Of a stretch of 64,000 nt of DNA, positions 1-10,900 are shown in pieces. Made by a program: the position numbers and the translations under genes. The stretch lies in NCBI GenBank assembly GCA_963969495.1, contig OZ018323.1:73256920-73320919 (forward strand), written 5' to 3'. The notes beneath the pieces are model-generated. The model saw only the letters and a list, made by a program, of their open reading frames with translations, was not told where the DNA came from and made no database searches. Positions within the stretch are counted from its first letter, which is position 1. Each line of letters starts with the position of its first letter. This DNA comes from Ceratothoa steindachneri (Eukaryota; Arthropoda; Malacostraca; Isopoda; Cymothoidae).

Positions 1-1015
1 ACAGGGAGTTAAGAAATAAACTAACTATACTTTATTTGGCAGGATGGGATTAATTTTTTCATGTCGTGCAGAACTTCTTGGTAATCATAGGTTTGAAAAC
101 TATGAATAACTAGAGAACATCATGCTAAAGGCCTAACAACTAATGGGGTGTTGCATGTGTCTCAAGATGCATTTCTTGCATTCGCATCTTGAATTCTTTG
201 CATTTAATATAGAATATATTAGTGACGAACATGGGGAAAGGTTCCTCCGAGATATCGCAATGATGTAAAGCAGGTATCTAGGCCACTTCAACGAAAACAC
301 GATGGATGACTACTGCTGATTCCTCCAACGGAAGTATCCTATATCCACATACAAGCGCAAGAGCAGGAGTCTCAAACATTTTTGAAGAAATTTATAGTTA
401 GGTGAGTACTACATCTTTAATATGTAATACATATCTTGTCTGGTTCTGCAAAAGTACTTACATAATGCCAAATACGGTGTCCCGATTCCATACCTTTGCT
501 CAGAAACGTCTCACTCTCCTCAAACTCATAATAATTATATCATTAATTGATCCAAGGTGACAAAGTTAGCCATATAGCCTAGTTGCGTAACTCAGGAAGT
601 CTACGTGCTAGGATAGATTTAAACACAGATTTAGAATCAGCGCACCAAAGGTAGCTAGTAACAACAACATTTACTCAAGTAACAGAGGCAAAGTTAAAAA
701 TTGTTGGCTAGTATTATTTGATTTGTTTGGAGGTATCATTTCAAATTTCTAATTATTTTTTCGATATAATCCACGAAAATCAAATTTTAGTTGAAAACTG
801 CATTATTTTCAATGGCGTTATATTATAAATCCTTTTAGCAGGCTAAATTTGACAGATAGCCGCATCAAAAAATCGTCGTGAGAAAATAATATGTACGGCA
901 AGGAAATGTGAAACGGTATATTCTACTAATTCGTGAGAATACCTGAATTGGATATTAGTATCAAAAGACTCGAAGAAGAATTCTTAGCACACGACAGAAA
1001 AGATGAACAAAAGCG
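1..1015. other. No identifiable feature
   Basis: AT-rich sequence with many stops in all frames. It may include the degraded 5' part of the Penelope-like element that follows, but I see no motif that shows it. Confidence 0.4.
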
Positions 1016-3070
1016 CCAAATTATCTAAGCACTTTCCCAGAAGGTAAAAACTACCGAATTCACCGACCGAAATTTAATCTACCAAAAATTCCAAAAACTA
1101 TATGGAGGGCAAATTTTCCTTCTCCAATCTGGAAACGAAGGATTCTTGAACTTGTCTAACCACATAGTGCACCCAGGACTGAAAAGAGTCCTAGACCCGG
1201 GCCTAAACTGAAACCTTAAACCAAAATATGACAAAACAAGCAAAAAAGTACAATTAGAACTATTCTACCAGGATCTACAAAAACTTGAGAAACAGAAAGT
1301 TCTGAGAATAAAGCATGAAGTTACACTCCAACTCGTCGGAGAAGGAACTATACAACGTACAAAGAACAATAACTCTGTATTAACATGAGAAATGAAAGAC
1401 TCAACAAATTTCGAGATAACAACGACACCATCATTATAAGAGCAGAAAGGCAAACATTTTTGTCTTAATTAATAGAGAGAAATAACTAAGCAACATGCTA
1501 AGTGACACCTCAAAATTCTAAATAATTACGAAAGACTCAACGGACCAACTAGAAAAAAGTCAACGAACTAATATCCGAAAAAAACAGTATCCCCAATCAA
1601 ATCCAACTCTTTCCTATTGAAGGTGAATATAGTCCTGGATAAATCTACGAAAATGTCAAATGACATAATCAAAATAACTCCATTCGCCAAATCATCTCTC
1701 AAGTCCAAACGTCTACAAATAAACTCGACAAATATTTGAATTCAATTATTACACCATATATCTCATCAAAATTCTCCATAAAGTCCACCAATGGTTTCGT
1801 TGATATTTTTCCTAGTTCCTGACCAGAAGGCACCCCAAGTTCCCTCGATGTCGAGAGTCTTTTCTCCAATATACTGATAGAAAAAAAAATTGAAATAATT
1901 TTAAAGTGTGTCAAGGAAAACACAGAATTGCCTGCCCCAAGATGAAACTCAAATATTAAAGCAACTTTTAAGAATATGTACAACTCAAGCTCCTTCCAAA
2001 ACCCGGATGGCTAACTATACCGTCAAATTGATCTAGTAGCGATAGGATCTTCAGTGGGCCCTAGGTTTGCGAACTTCTACATGAGAAACCTAGAGCAAGT
2101 GCTCTAAACATAATGACGAACCCATCCCAAATTACACAAGATTTGATGAAGAAATATACTTAACAAATAAGGACGAACATCAATTACTACAACTCTTAAC
2201 AACCTTAGAATCCCATTCTTCTCTCAAATTCACATAAGAGTTGAGGGGAAACGGCTGTATTCCCTTCCTGGAGCTAGTTTTAAAGCAAAACAGCGCCGAA
2301 AACTATATCACCACCGTCTATCGAAAAGGAACAGACTGCGGTGTATGTATACATTAACGCCCAAAGTGAGTGCAGCGAAAATATATAAAAAAATCGGTAA
2401 TGAGCTTATACATAAGAAGAGCTATTAGGAATTGCTCAACGTGGAACGCATTTGATAAAGAATGTAGACGATCCAAACAAATCCTAATAAACAAAGGCTG
2501 TCCAAACAAGAATTTGAAAAATTACAGATGAAAATTCTTAAATCAAAGTTTGAGGTACGAAGGAAATGAAAGAACAAGAAAAAATAATACCACTATACTA
2601 CAAGAACCAAATTAGGGATGCCTACAAAACAGAAAAACGAATATAGGAAACATCATAAAAAGAATCAATCTCTAAGAAAAAGACATTAAATTATCTCTAC
2701 GAATATATTATAAAAATAAAAAAGTCAGCAACCTACTAATGAAAAACAACCTCTGTGAAAAAGAATCCATCATTTAGGCTACAAATGTGGTATACAAATT
2801 TTAAGGCCCATGAGGACTGCAAGCCCCATCCAAACAGCTAATATATATGTATGGACACAAGTCATCTAAGCCGACGCAAACAATGGACTTGAAAGTAGGA
2901 GGAGTCAAAGCAAACTACAATTAAGAACACAATGAACAAATTACGAGAAAGATCCTTTTTGAAAACACTACCATCCTAAGAAAAAAATTCCGATATCCGC
3001 CACCTGAAGATCCTAGAGGCTCTTCTGATCAAAGAAATTTACCGGACCTGAATACATAGCGAACTAGCTC
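1016..3070 (+). pseudogene. Penelope-like element, RT plus GIY-YIG pseudogene
   Basis: Remnant of a Penelope-like retroelement, which encodes a reverse transcriptase followed by a GIY-YIG endonuclease. Reading across several frameshifts and stops, I see the conserved order of the family: a stretch like 'IEGEYSPG' near 1615, 'KSTNGFVDIF' near 1790, the RT core 'SSLDVESLF' near 1838-1865, 'GSSVGPRFANFYM' near 2048-2085, an active-site region near 2132-2170, 'GCIPFLELVLKQ' near 2252-2290 and 'NYITTVYRK' near 2300. The endonuclease is recognisable by 'NVVYKF' near 2780 and 'LIYMYGH' near 2840, which stand for the GIY and YIG motifs, and by 'LEALLIKE' near 3012. The RT active site, usually YVDD or YADD, reads FDEE here. 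The copy is dead. The family is clear; the clade within Penelope-like elements is not. Confidence 0.85.
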
Positions 3071-3351
3071 GGAGCGAAAATTGCACCTTTTCTGCTAAAA
3101 TAAATGTAAACAGTACTCTGAGTCCGACCTATCAATTGCATCAAAGAACGAAAACAAAAATCATTCTTTGCTGCCCCCTAAACAATTACCTCACTGCTAA
3201 AGGAGGCAACGAGAATAAAAACTTTCCATCAAGGCCACCTCAACAATAACCAAGACTTCCGTCTAAAGATGCCTGAAGAAAGGCGAAAGCTCACGGGCAA
3301 AATTTGTGAAAATTCTGAATATTTTAATTAAGACCAAATAAAGTGGATCTT

Positions 3352-3459
3352 CCTCAGTTGAAATTTAATCTTCAGCCTCATATAAACAAAACGCATTTGA
3401 ATGTTAGAACGTCCTAAAATAACATTGGTAAAGTCGAAATACAACATGGGCTTGAACAA

Positions 3460-3460
<1 letters not shown>
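3352..3460 (+). repeat. Dispersed direct repeat, copy 1
   Basis: About 105 bases starting 'cttcctcagttg' recur, diverged, at 5262-5385 in the same orientation. Both share 'ttggtaaagtcgaaatacaa'. This copy lies in the 3' flank of the Penelope-like element and directly before a long (TA)n tract. It could be the terminal region of a Penelope-like element or of an older repeat that the 3.65-4.71 kb transposon entered. Confidence 0.65.
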
Positions 3461-3462
<2 letters not shown>

Positions 3463-3536
<74 letters not shown>

Positions 3537-3549
3537 ATATATATATATA
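3463..3549. repeat. (TA)n microsatellite
   Basis: Nearly pure TA tract with one interruption, between the dispersed repeat and the dead mariner-related element. Confidence 0.98.
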
Positions 3550-3655
3550 AAGAGTGTTAAATAAAGACGGATCGAAGTTTGCAGTAAATAAAGAAGTGTT
3601 ATTGGTGAAAATATATAGATTTCACTATTGCATCATGTTATTTGAGTTATGGCGA

Positions 3656-4713
3656 TTATGTTTGAAAAATAATATCGCCTAAATGTCCGCCAAGGCTTCG
3701 GCGGCACACCTCCACTCGATGGTCAAAATTTTGAAGACGTCTCTGCATAGTTGCTACTCGATCTTACCAATACTCCTTATTATCTCATCCTTCAGCTGTT
3801 GAATTGTTGTTGGCTTGTTGGCATAGACCTTACTTTTGAGATGACCCCAAAGGAAGAAATCTAAAGGCGTCAAGTCACACGATCGTGGTGACCAATTGAC
3901 CTTTCTGTTTCGAGAGAGGGTGCGACCTGGGAAATATCATTCAATAAAGCCATTGTTGCATTGGCTGTGTGGCATGTGGCACCGTCCTGTTAAAACCACA
4001 AATTTTCCACATCCATAGAATTCAATTCAGGCTATAAAAGGTTGGTTATCATGGCACGGTATCGCTCGTATGTCACCATAACAGAATTCACAGCATCATT
4101 TTCGAAGAAATACAGCCCAATGATTCCTCTAGCGGAAAATGCACACTAAACAGTGACCTTTTGTGGATACAGTAGCTTTTTAACGATCTTCCCCGGATTT
4201 TCCTCAGCCCAAATGTGACAATTCTGCTTATTAACGAATCCATCTAGATTAAAATGGGCTTTATCACTAAAGATGATCTTTTGCGAAAAAATCACCATCG
4301 GCTTGTTTTTGTTTGTGCACCCAATTGGCGAATGTACGGCGCTTCAAATGGTCATCAGTCTTCAGTGCTTGTGTCAATTGAATTTTGTAAGCGTGTAGAG
4401 ACAAATTTTTGTCAAAATTCGATGTAACGACGGTGTGGAGAGGTTCAATTTCTGCGCGCGATGACGAATAGAGGTGTCTGGATCTTTGGCCACATTCTTG
4501 CGCGCTGCAGAAATGTTTTCAGCTGAGTGTCGTAAACAAGTACGCAATGGCGTTTTCATATCTGCAAACGACCCCGTTTGTTTGAATTTACGAATAATTT
4601 TCCCAATTGTACCCCCTAAAATTGCGAAGTGCCCGAAATGCATTTCTCTTTAAACGTCTATTTTCGCAATAGAGTTCAATAACTTTAATACGTTCGATTG
4701 TTAATCTTTCCAT
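3656..4713 (-). pseudogene. Mariner/IS630-like transposase pseudogene
   Basis: Degraded transposase of a mariner-related (IS630/Tc1/mariner) family, a cut-and-paste enzyme with a DDD/E catalytic domain. The start at 4713 reads 'MERLTIERIKVIELYCENRR', which matches the usual N-terminus of this family, followed by the helix-turn-helix part ('AENISAARKNVAKDPDTSIR'). Further on are 'IIFS' followed by a D, 'GFVNKQNCHIW', 'QDGATCHTA' and 'NWSPRSCDLTPLDFFLWG', in the order expected for the catalytic domain. The frame ends with 'GDIIFQT' and a stop at 3656-3658. Several stops and frameshifts break the gene. I could not find convincing terminal inverted repeats; both flanks have become (TA)n tracts. 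Length is close to that of a full transposase, so this is a decayed full copy, not a short fragment. Confidence 0.85.
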
Positions 4714-4822
4714 GGTTGAAATTGCCAAAGACTAAACTCGTTAAATCTGAAAGAAAAAGAAAAAATCATTAGATGCTTAACCTTAACACACATTTAAAAC
4801 CAGTCCAAGTGATTGGAACCTC

Positions 4823-4824
<2 letters not shown>

Positions 4825-4909
<85 letters not shown>
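4825..4909. repeat. (TA)n microsatellite
   Basis: Pure TA tract just outside the 5' end of the mariner-related pseudogene. Tyr-Ile open frames across it are artefacts. Confidence 0.98.
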
Positions 4910-4914
<5 letters not shown>

Positions 4915-5261
4915 GTAATTAATTTGTTTCTTGAGAATCTGATACCTAGTAGGAATATGAAAAAGCAAGAAATTACACTAATGATTTATTGGCTGGAGGT
5001 TTTGGACGTTCACAAGGACAATCTTCAGCGACTGTATTTACTAATGAGAAGGGGAAGAAATATTAACGATAATAGTTAAACAGTTTAAAGAATGGAATAT
5101 ATAATGGCTAAAAAAGTGGGTGAAGACAAGTTAAAATAATAAAATTACAATTATTGAGATTAAAGTAAAACACAAATAACAACTGGTAAATATCCATTTT
5201 ATTTGTTCTTTTTAAATTATTAAAATTTGATTAATTTAAATAAGATTAAATAAAATTGAAG

Positions 5262-5385
5262 TTCCTCAGTTGATTTTTAATATGCAGCCTTATATAAAAA
5301 AACTTCATTCGAACAGTTGGCACGCACTAAAATAAAATTGGTAAAGTCGAAATACAATCTGATCTTTAACTAAACATGTACAGAA
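5262..5385 (+). repeat. Dispersed direct repeat, copy 2
   Basis: Second copy of the repeat at 3352-3460, diverged but collinear ('gttcctcagttg' to 'gtaaagtcgaaatacaa'). The two copies bracket the mariner-related pseudogene and both (TA)n tracts. Confidence 0.65.
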
Positions 5386-5407
5386 GAGAAGCTACCCCTA
5401 TCATTAT

Positions 5408-5930
5408 ATATATATAGAAGAAGGAGCAAATGCAAGTTCTGCGGGTGATAACAACCACCACAGGGCTTTCGCCATATTTATTTTCTGCCTTTCAAAACAA
5501 TTTTGAAGACAGAAATAAAGGTGCAGAAACCTTGCATTGCAGACTTTATTACAATATAGTACAAGAAAGAGAAATTGGACGCGAATGAGCAATGAGACAA
5601 GAAACAAGAGTTTTTTAGAGGTAAGAGAAAGGGAGATTAGAAGAAGACTAGAATTAAAGAGAGCAGAGGGCGGCACAATGAAGGCAATCCTTTTTACCGA
5701 GTAGACAGAGATAACGCCAGGGGAAAAAGTTGTAAATTCCTGGCCGGGACACGAACCCGGGTCTGCTGATTGCCGGTCAGATGCTCTACCGCTGAGCTAC
5801 CAGGCACAGTGACTGTACTTCGCCCAAAGCGTTACCCCATCAAACCCAGTATCTCTCTAAGCTAGGAACCTCCAAGGAATTTTTATACCACACATTCTTA
5901 CCCGCTCACAATTTAAAGGCTCATCTCGGT
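5408..5930 (-). repeat. tRNA-carrying X-Y repeat unit, inverted copy
   Basis: A complete copy, on the minus strand, of a unit of about 520 bases made of part X (5698-5930, with a tRNA-like sequence) and part Y (5408-5697). Y is nearly identical, in inverted orientation, to 5932-6222; X is nearly identical, inverted, to 6231-6455. An open frame in Y (about 90 residues, with 'NMAKALWWLLSP') is present in this copy and in the plus-strand copy of Y. This may simply reflect recent duplication. I do not recognise the unit as a named family. Confidence 0.85.
5737..5806 (-). tRNA. tRNA-Ala-like sequence in repeat unit
   Basis: Seventy bases fold as a cloverleaf: acceptor TGCCTGG/CCAGGAA with one mismatch, D arm GCTC/GAGC with A box 'TAGCTCAGCGG', anticodon stem closing the loop CCGGCAA (anticodon GGC, alanine), and a perfect T stem CCGGG/CCCGG with B box 'GGTTCGTGTCC'. 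The base before the anticodon is C where tRNAs have U33. The sequence lies inside a duplicated repeat unit, so a tRNA-derived SINE-type promoter is more likely than a working tRNA gene. Confidence 0.55.
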
Positions 5931-6230
5931 AAAAAGGATTGCCTTCATTGTGCCACCCTCCGCTCTCATTGATTCTAGTCTTCTTCTAATCTCCCTTTCT
6001 CTTACCTCTAAAAAACTCCTGTTTCTTGTCTCATTGCTCATTTGCGTCCAATTTCTCTTTCTTGTACTATATTGTAATATAGTCTGCAATGCAAGGTTTC
6101 TACACCTTGGTTTCTGTCTTCAAAATTGTTTTGAAAGGCAGAAAATAAATATGGCGAAAGCCCTGTGGTGGTTGTTATCACCCGCAGAACTTGCATTTGC
6201 TCCTTCTTCTTTGTATTTGACTTGGGGATG
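5931..6230 (+). repeat. X-Y repeat unit, part Y
   Basis: Plus-strand copy of part Y, forming a long inverted repeat with 5408-5697 around a spacer of about 235 bases that holds the minus-strand part X. It runs directly into a plus-strand part X at 6231. Confidence 0.85.
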
Positions 6231-6591
6231 AGCCTTCAAATTGTGAGCGGGTAAGAAGATGTGGTATAAAAATTCCTTGGAGGTTCCTAGCTTAGAGAGA
6301 TACTGGGTTTGATGGGGTAACGCTTTGGGCGAAGTACAGTCACTGTGCCTGGTAGCTCAGCGGTAGAGCATCTGACCGGCAATCAGCAGACCCGGGTTCG
6401 TGTCCCAGCCAGGAATTTACAACTTTTTTCCCCTGGAGTTATCTCTGTCTTCTTGGTAAAAAGGATTGCCTTCATTGTGCCGCCCTCCGATCTCTTTGAT
6501 TCTAGTCTTCTTCTAATGTCCCTTTCTCTTACCTCTAAAAAACTCCTGTTTCTTGTCTTATTGCTCATTCGCGTCCAATTTCTCTTTCTTG

Positions 6592-6593
<2 letters not shown>
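6231..6593 (+). repeat. X-Y repeat unit, X plus truncated Y
   Basis: Starts 'gatgagccttcaaattgtg', matching the start of X in the inverted copy, carries a second tRNA-like sequence, and continues into Y until Y is cut by a (TA)n tract at 6594. With 5931-6230 this gives the head-to-tail order Y-X-Y, so the unit can be tandemly arranged. Confidence 0.85.
6346..6415 (+). tRNA. tRNA-Ala-like sequence in repeat unit, second copy
   Basis: Same 70-base cloverleaf as at 5737-5806 with anticodon GGC. One base in the 3' side of the T stem is changed (CCCAG for CCCGG), which breaks one pair. A and B boxes are intact. Probably part of a dispersed repeat, not a functional tRNA gene. Confidence 0.5.

Positions 6594-6679
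<86 letters not shown>
6594..6679. repeat. (TA)n microsatellite
   Basis: Begins exactly where part Y reads 'cttgtactatattgtaatatag' in the other copies, so the tract has replaced or grown from that TA-rich site. Confidence 0.97.
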
Positions 6680-6684
<5 letters not shown>

Positions 6685-6734
6685 GAAACGAATTTGTACT
6701 ATTTCTCTTTCATTATTTATTGTCACAGAATTAT

Positions 6735-6868
6735 CTATTTAATGTCTTTAGCGTGCCAGTCTGATACTACGACTTAGGAAGGGAAACCATTCCTCTATTG
6801 GCTGAGTGGACTTTTTAACTAATGTATTTATGAGAGTGCCACAGCGTTTACTCCGTTTTAAGAATAGA
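6735..6868 (+). mobile_element. LTR fragment, left part of CR1-split LTR
   Basis: Matches 20672-20815 of the uninterrupted solo LTR ('cctctattggctgagtgga', 'gagagtgccacagcgttta'). The match stops at the 3' end of the CR1 element and resumes at 11856. The true LTR start is not visible because of divergence and the (TA)n tract upstream. Confidence 0.8.
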
Positions 6869-6999
6869 GTAACAAGGAGTAACAAGGAAAGTAAGTACCC
6901 TAGGAGACCTTACGGTCCATTAAAAGAGGGTACCTTTGGACTAGTAATCGAGCAGGCACATGGCTGCTCAATTGTTTTGCGTCCCTAAACGGCCACTTT

Positions 7000-9735
7000 T
7001 CAAGACCTTGTTTAGTCTTGACTTAAACTGGTCAACAGATTCACTGTTGACAACTACCACTGGAAGTGCGTTCCACTTACCGCAGATACTGTAGGTGTAA
7101 ATATTTTCACACAGATTGCAGTTGTAACGCTTCAGTTCAAGTTTGACCCGTGATTGCGAGTTCTGTTCTCACTCAGTGTGAAAATATCCCGGTAGTCAAC
7201 ATTGTCGAACCCTCGAAGTATTTTGGAAACCTCGATGAGCTGACCACGCAGTCTACGGGTTTCCAGCGAGAACAGATCTAATTCCCTTAGTCTACCATCA
7301 TAACTTTTATGTTGAATAGATGGAATCAGCTTGGTTGCACTGGCTTGTACGCGTTCCAACCTTTCGATATCCTTTCGAAACGAAGCACTTCAAAATTGTA
7401 CGGCATACTCCTGGTGCGGCAAAACGAAGGAGTTGTACAGACAAAGTACTATCTCCTTGTTACGGTATCCAAACTGGCGCTTTATGTAGCCTAACATACT
7501 TTGGGCTTTCTTCTCTGCCTCGCTGCACTGTTTCGAGAACTTCAGGTCACTAGTAATAGTTACACCCAAGTCCTTCTCAGTGTCACTCGATTCAAGAGCA
7601 GTGCCCTTAAGGATATACTGAGGTTAGGGGTTTCTGTTGCCGATATGCAATACTTTGCATTCGTTTACGTTAAAAGGCATTTGTTACGTGTCCGATTACT
7701 CCCCAATCTTCATAAGATCTTCCTGCAGGCGGGCAGTATTTCCATCCTTTGCAACGTTCATACAAACTTGGTTTCGTCAGCAAATTTGGAAATCTTGGCA
7801 ACCATGTCACCGTCCATGTCGTTTACGTAGATGATGAATATTAGTGGTCCCAGAACAGAACCTTGAGGCACCTCGGTAGTAACGGGCACCCACTTAGAAG
7901 CCTGTCCATTCACCACCACCCATTGCCGTCTGCCACTTAGCCAGTTTTCTATCCAGCCGGCTACTTTTCCGTCTATGCCCAGCGCTCGCACTTTCCGGAG
8001 AAGGTGGCGGTGTGGTACCTTGTCAAAGGCTTTCTGAAAGTCTAAGTAGACCACATCCACCGCCTTGACCCGATTGTGCTCACTGAAGACGAAGTGGAAG
8101 AATTCCACAAGGTTCGTCAGGCATGACCGTTGCCTTCGGAAGCCGTGCTGGGAACTCCTTAGTAGCAGGTTTAACTCTAAATACGACGACATTTTGTGTA
8201 CCATCATGTTTTCCATGAGTTTACCGACTATCGAAGTTAGACTGATAGGTCGGTAGTTTGACGGTTGGCTTCGGTCTCCTTTCTTGAAGACAGGAGTCAC
8301 CTCCTCTTCATGCCAGTCTCTAGGAACGCATTCGGTCCGGATTGACATGTTGAAGATGGCGCTCAGGTGTCGTGACACTTGATTGCGCACTTCTTTTAAC
8401 ACTTTAGGTAGAAATCCATCCGGGCCATGTGACCTTTTCGTCATTAGGTCACTGATCTTCTTTTTTATTTCCCCTTCGATGAAGTCCATATCCTCAACCT
8501 TTTCCCCCGAGTAGGAATTCATTGGCTGGGGGATGGGACCACACTCTTCAATAAACATTAAAGAGAAGTAGTCGTTGAGGAGGTTAGCATTTTCTGCATC
8601 TAAGGGCTTTAATGCCCCCTCCTTATTTCTCAAAGGACCAATCGTTCGACGGGTTGGTTTACGGCTGTTCACATATCCAAAAACTCCTTAGGATTCTCTT
8701 TACAGAGTCTCCCCACTCGGAGTCCTTCAGACCGCTTAGCCGCCCTTATGCTGGACTTCACTCTCCTGGCTAGCCTACGGTATTCGTCAAAGTCACCCGA
8801 GATCTTCGATTGCCGGTACACAGTTCTCTTCTTCCTAAGCAGTTGGCCGATTTCTCAATTAAACCACTTTGGTTGAACAGAAGACAGACGGGGATATTTT
8901 AAAGGGATAAAACGCGATTGAAGACTCATGAATGTGGTTTGGAAACTGTTCCACGAGTCTTTAACAACATCGCACACTTCTAGCCTTGCGTCAGTCAGTC
9001 CAGCACGAAGACCTGCAAAGTCTGCTCCTTTCAAATCGAGTTTCCTCGATTTACTAGTTGCAGGCCCTGCCTTCGGGACTTTGTCCTCAAATCTAATTAG
9101 TCGGTGGTCACTGTCACCGAGCTCTTCGCCAACCGAGAGGTCTTCAACGATGTCATCCTCAGAGGTGAAAACCAAGTCGAGGATATTGCTTTCTCTCGTT
9201 GGATCTCTCACCCATTGAGTCAGGAACTCGTTGTTTACGTACTCCAGGAGTAGGGCGTTCTCGCCACAGGGTTCTCTGGTTTCCCAGTCAACTTGTGTGT
9301 TGAAATCACCCATGACGATACACACTCTGTCTTCGACAAGTTCTCCTAGTACAGAACTCTGTGCTTTTCAGCGAGTTGGGCAGGAGGTCTATAAAGCACC
9401 ATGGTCCTGTATTTGGCAGGACCTATCTCTAGGACAACACCTAGTAGTTCATGGTCGGATACGATGTTGTGATCCGTCGAGTTGAGAGTATCCTTGACAT
9501 ACAACATCACACCACCACCCTCTCTGTCTCGCCTATCTTTCAGGAAGAGCTGTTAGCCGGGAATCGTTAATTCACCTTCAAAATCTTGGCTTGAGGTTTT
9601 TATCCACGACTCCGTTATGGCCACCATCTCAGGTTCTTTTGTTACTACGAGGCCACGGAGCTCAAGAAACTTATTCCTGATTGACCTCGCATTGGACAGA
9701 AGAACTTTGAGGGAGTCGTCAAGTGTAGGACTCCC
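7000..9735 (-). pseudogene. CR1 ORF2, endonuclease-reverse transcriptase
   Basis: Encodes the AP-type endonuclease and reverse transcriptase that nick target DNA and copy CR1 RNA into it. In order on the minus strand: endonuclease N-terminal part near 9650-9330 ('EMVAITESWI', 'GGGVMLYVKDTL', 'LYRPPAQ'), 'VMGDFNTQVDWE' near 9315, 'ILDLVFTSEDD' and 'GDSDHRLIRF' near 9115; then RT with 'RPISLTSIVGKLMENMM' near 8250, 'VYLDFQKAFDKVPH' near 8040, 'VPQGSVLGPL' near 7870, and the active site near 7775, which reads FADE in place of FADD. The C-terminal part continues to near 7000 ('LYNSFVLPHQEYAVQF', 'RRLRGQLIEVSKILRG'). Stops and frameshifts separate at least four segments. It is a recent-looking but dead copy. 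Confidence 0.88.
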
Positions 9736-10900
9736 TACGCTCTTCCGTTTCCCGGCTTCTCTGTTTTCGTGGTCACACCCTTTTTTACGACCACCGAGAA
9801 GGTTGTTCCAGGAGTGACACGGGCATGCTGGCGCACGTCCGCTTTCGCTCTGTTTCGAACGCTCCTTTGGGTGCGTTCCAGGACATCTTGAATTAGGTTG
9901 GCGAGAAAGGCCTTCCCTTTAAAGGAGAGCTGTACTCCGTCCCTTTGGTAGAGGTCGTCTCTACCAATAAAGGTACAATAGGGGTCCACGAAGAAGACTC
10001 CTTCTGCCGTGCAGAGATCAGCCAACCTTCTGTTCACTGCGACGTTTCTTTCATGAGCGGTTCGGGATGGACCTCTTCTCGGAAGCATCCCAACCACCAC
10101 ACGTTTGCGGGTTTTAAGCCCTGTGTCATTCACGGCTCGCATCACCGTTTGGATGGTCTTACCACTGAGGTTAACCTTACCCCCTCTGAGTTAGAGGTCG
10201 TTGCCGCTCACTATCAGAGCAACAACTGAATTCTCAGAAATCTGAGCTTTCTCTGCCTCTACTCTGATGTTGTGGTTACCCCGTCCTGACAGGCAGCTTA
10301 CCTTCACGAAGGCAGGCCACTAGCAGCGGCTGCAGATCCCTTGTTTGCGAGTCACCAATGGTAGGGTGACCTTCGGACACTTGGTCTCTGAAGACGGGGT
10401 CTTCCCTTGTGGAAGAGTCCTTTCCTTTTCCTTTTTACTCTCCACATTCTTATATTTCTTTTTCTTCTTGTTTATCTGTTTTTCTTCTATTTTGGGTTCT
10501 ACTTTTGTTTCAACTTTATTTTTTTTTTCTTCGTTTCTCCTTTCTTTTTCTCTTTTTCTCTCGTCTCAGCTAGCTTAGCCTCAGATGATGCCGGAATGTT
10601 CGCTTGGTTACCAGGGGATTTCGACACGTCAGTGGCAGGCGCCGCTTCTAGGCATTGAACCTGAGCTGCGTTAAGGGCTTCGAGCTTCTCCAACTTTCCC
10701 TCAAGGACCTTAGCTCTCTCTTCTGAGGCTTTATAGAGGTCTTTTAATTTCTCCACCTCTCGCGTCAATATGCAAGTAGTGCAGATACTTTCAGGGCTGC
10801 ATTTTGAGTAGCAGCCCTCCGGCAAGTCAACGCACCACTCTTCTAACTGGCATATTGCACAGTTGTGTTTGAGACGAACGGGTCCTTTTATGCCTGTCAT
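9735..10900 (-). pseudogene. CR1 ORF1, zinc-binding and SGNH esterase protein
   Basis: The start at 10900 gives 'MTGIKGPVRLKHNCAICQLE', followed by further Cys pairs (C..C..C..C over the first 45 residues, PHD-like), an acidic/coiled stretch ('REVEKLKDLYKASEERAKVL') and a lysine-rich segment ending at 10499. The esterase domain follows in broken frames: block I 'TIGDSQTRDL' near 10350 with the nucleophile Ser, block III 'VSGNDL' near 10210, and block V 'RDGVQLSFKGK' near 9935. In block V the position usually held by the catalytic His (DGVH) is Gln. CR1 ORF1 proteins with a PHD finger and an esterase are an established family type. The role of the esterase in transposition is not settled. Confidence 0.8.

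Noticed and set aside
3270..3291. Hammerhead-ribozyme-like words 'ctgaaga' and 'gaaa' after the Penelope-like element
   Set aside because: Only five bases separate the two core words, leaving no stem II, and the local fold is better explained by a GCC/GGC hairpin.
4813..5079. Frames containing long Tyr-Ile runs here and at 6345, 6553, 18139, 22195, 60983, 61027 and 62746
   Set aside because: They are translations of (TA)n microsatellites.
5737..5806. A functional tRNA-Ala gene
   Set aside because: Both copies lie inside a duplicated repeat unit, have C at position 33 and an acceptor mismatch; a tRNA-derived repeat is more likely, though not excluded.
10345..10658. Phe/Ser-rich plus-strand frames
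   Set aside because: They are antisense to the lysine-rich part of CR1 ORF1.
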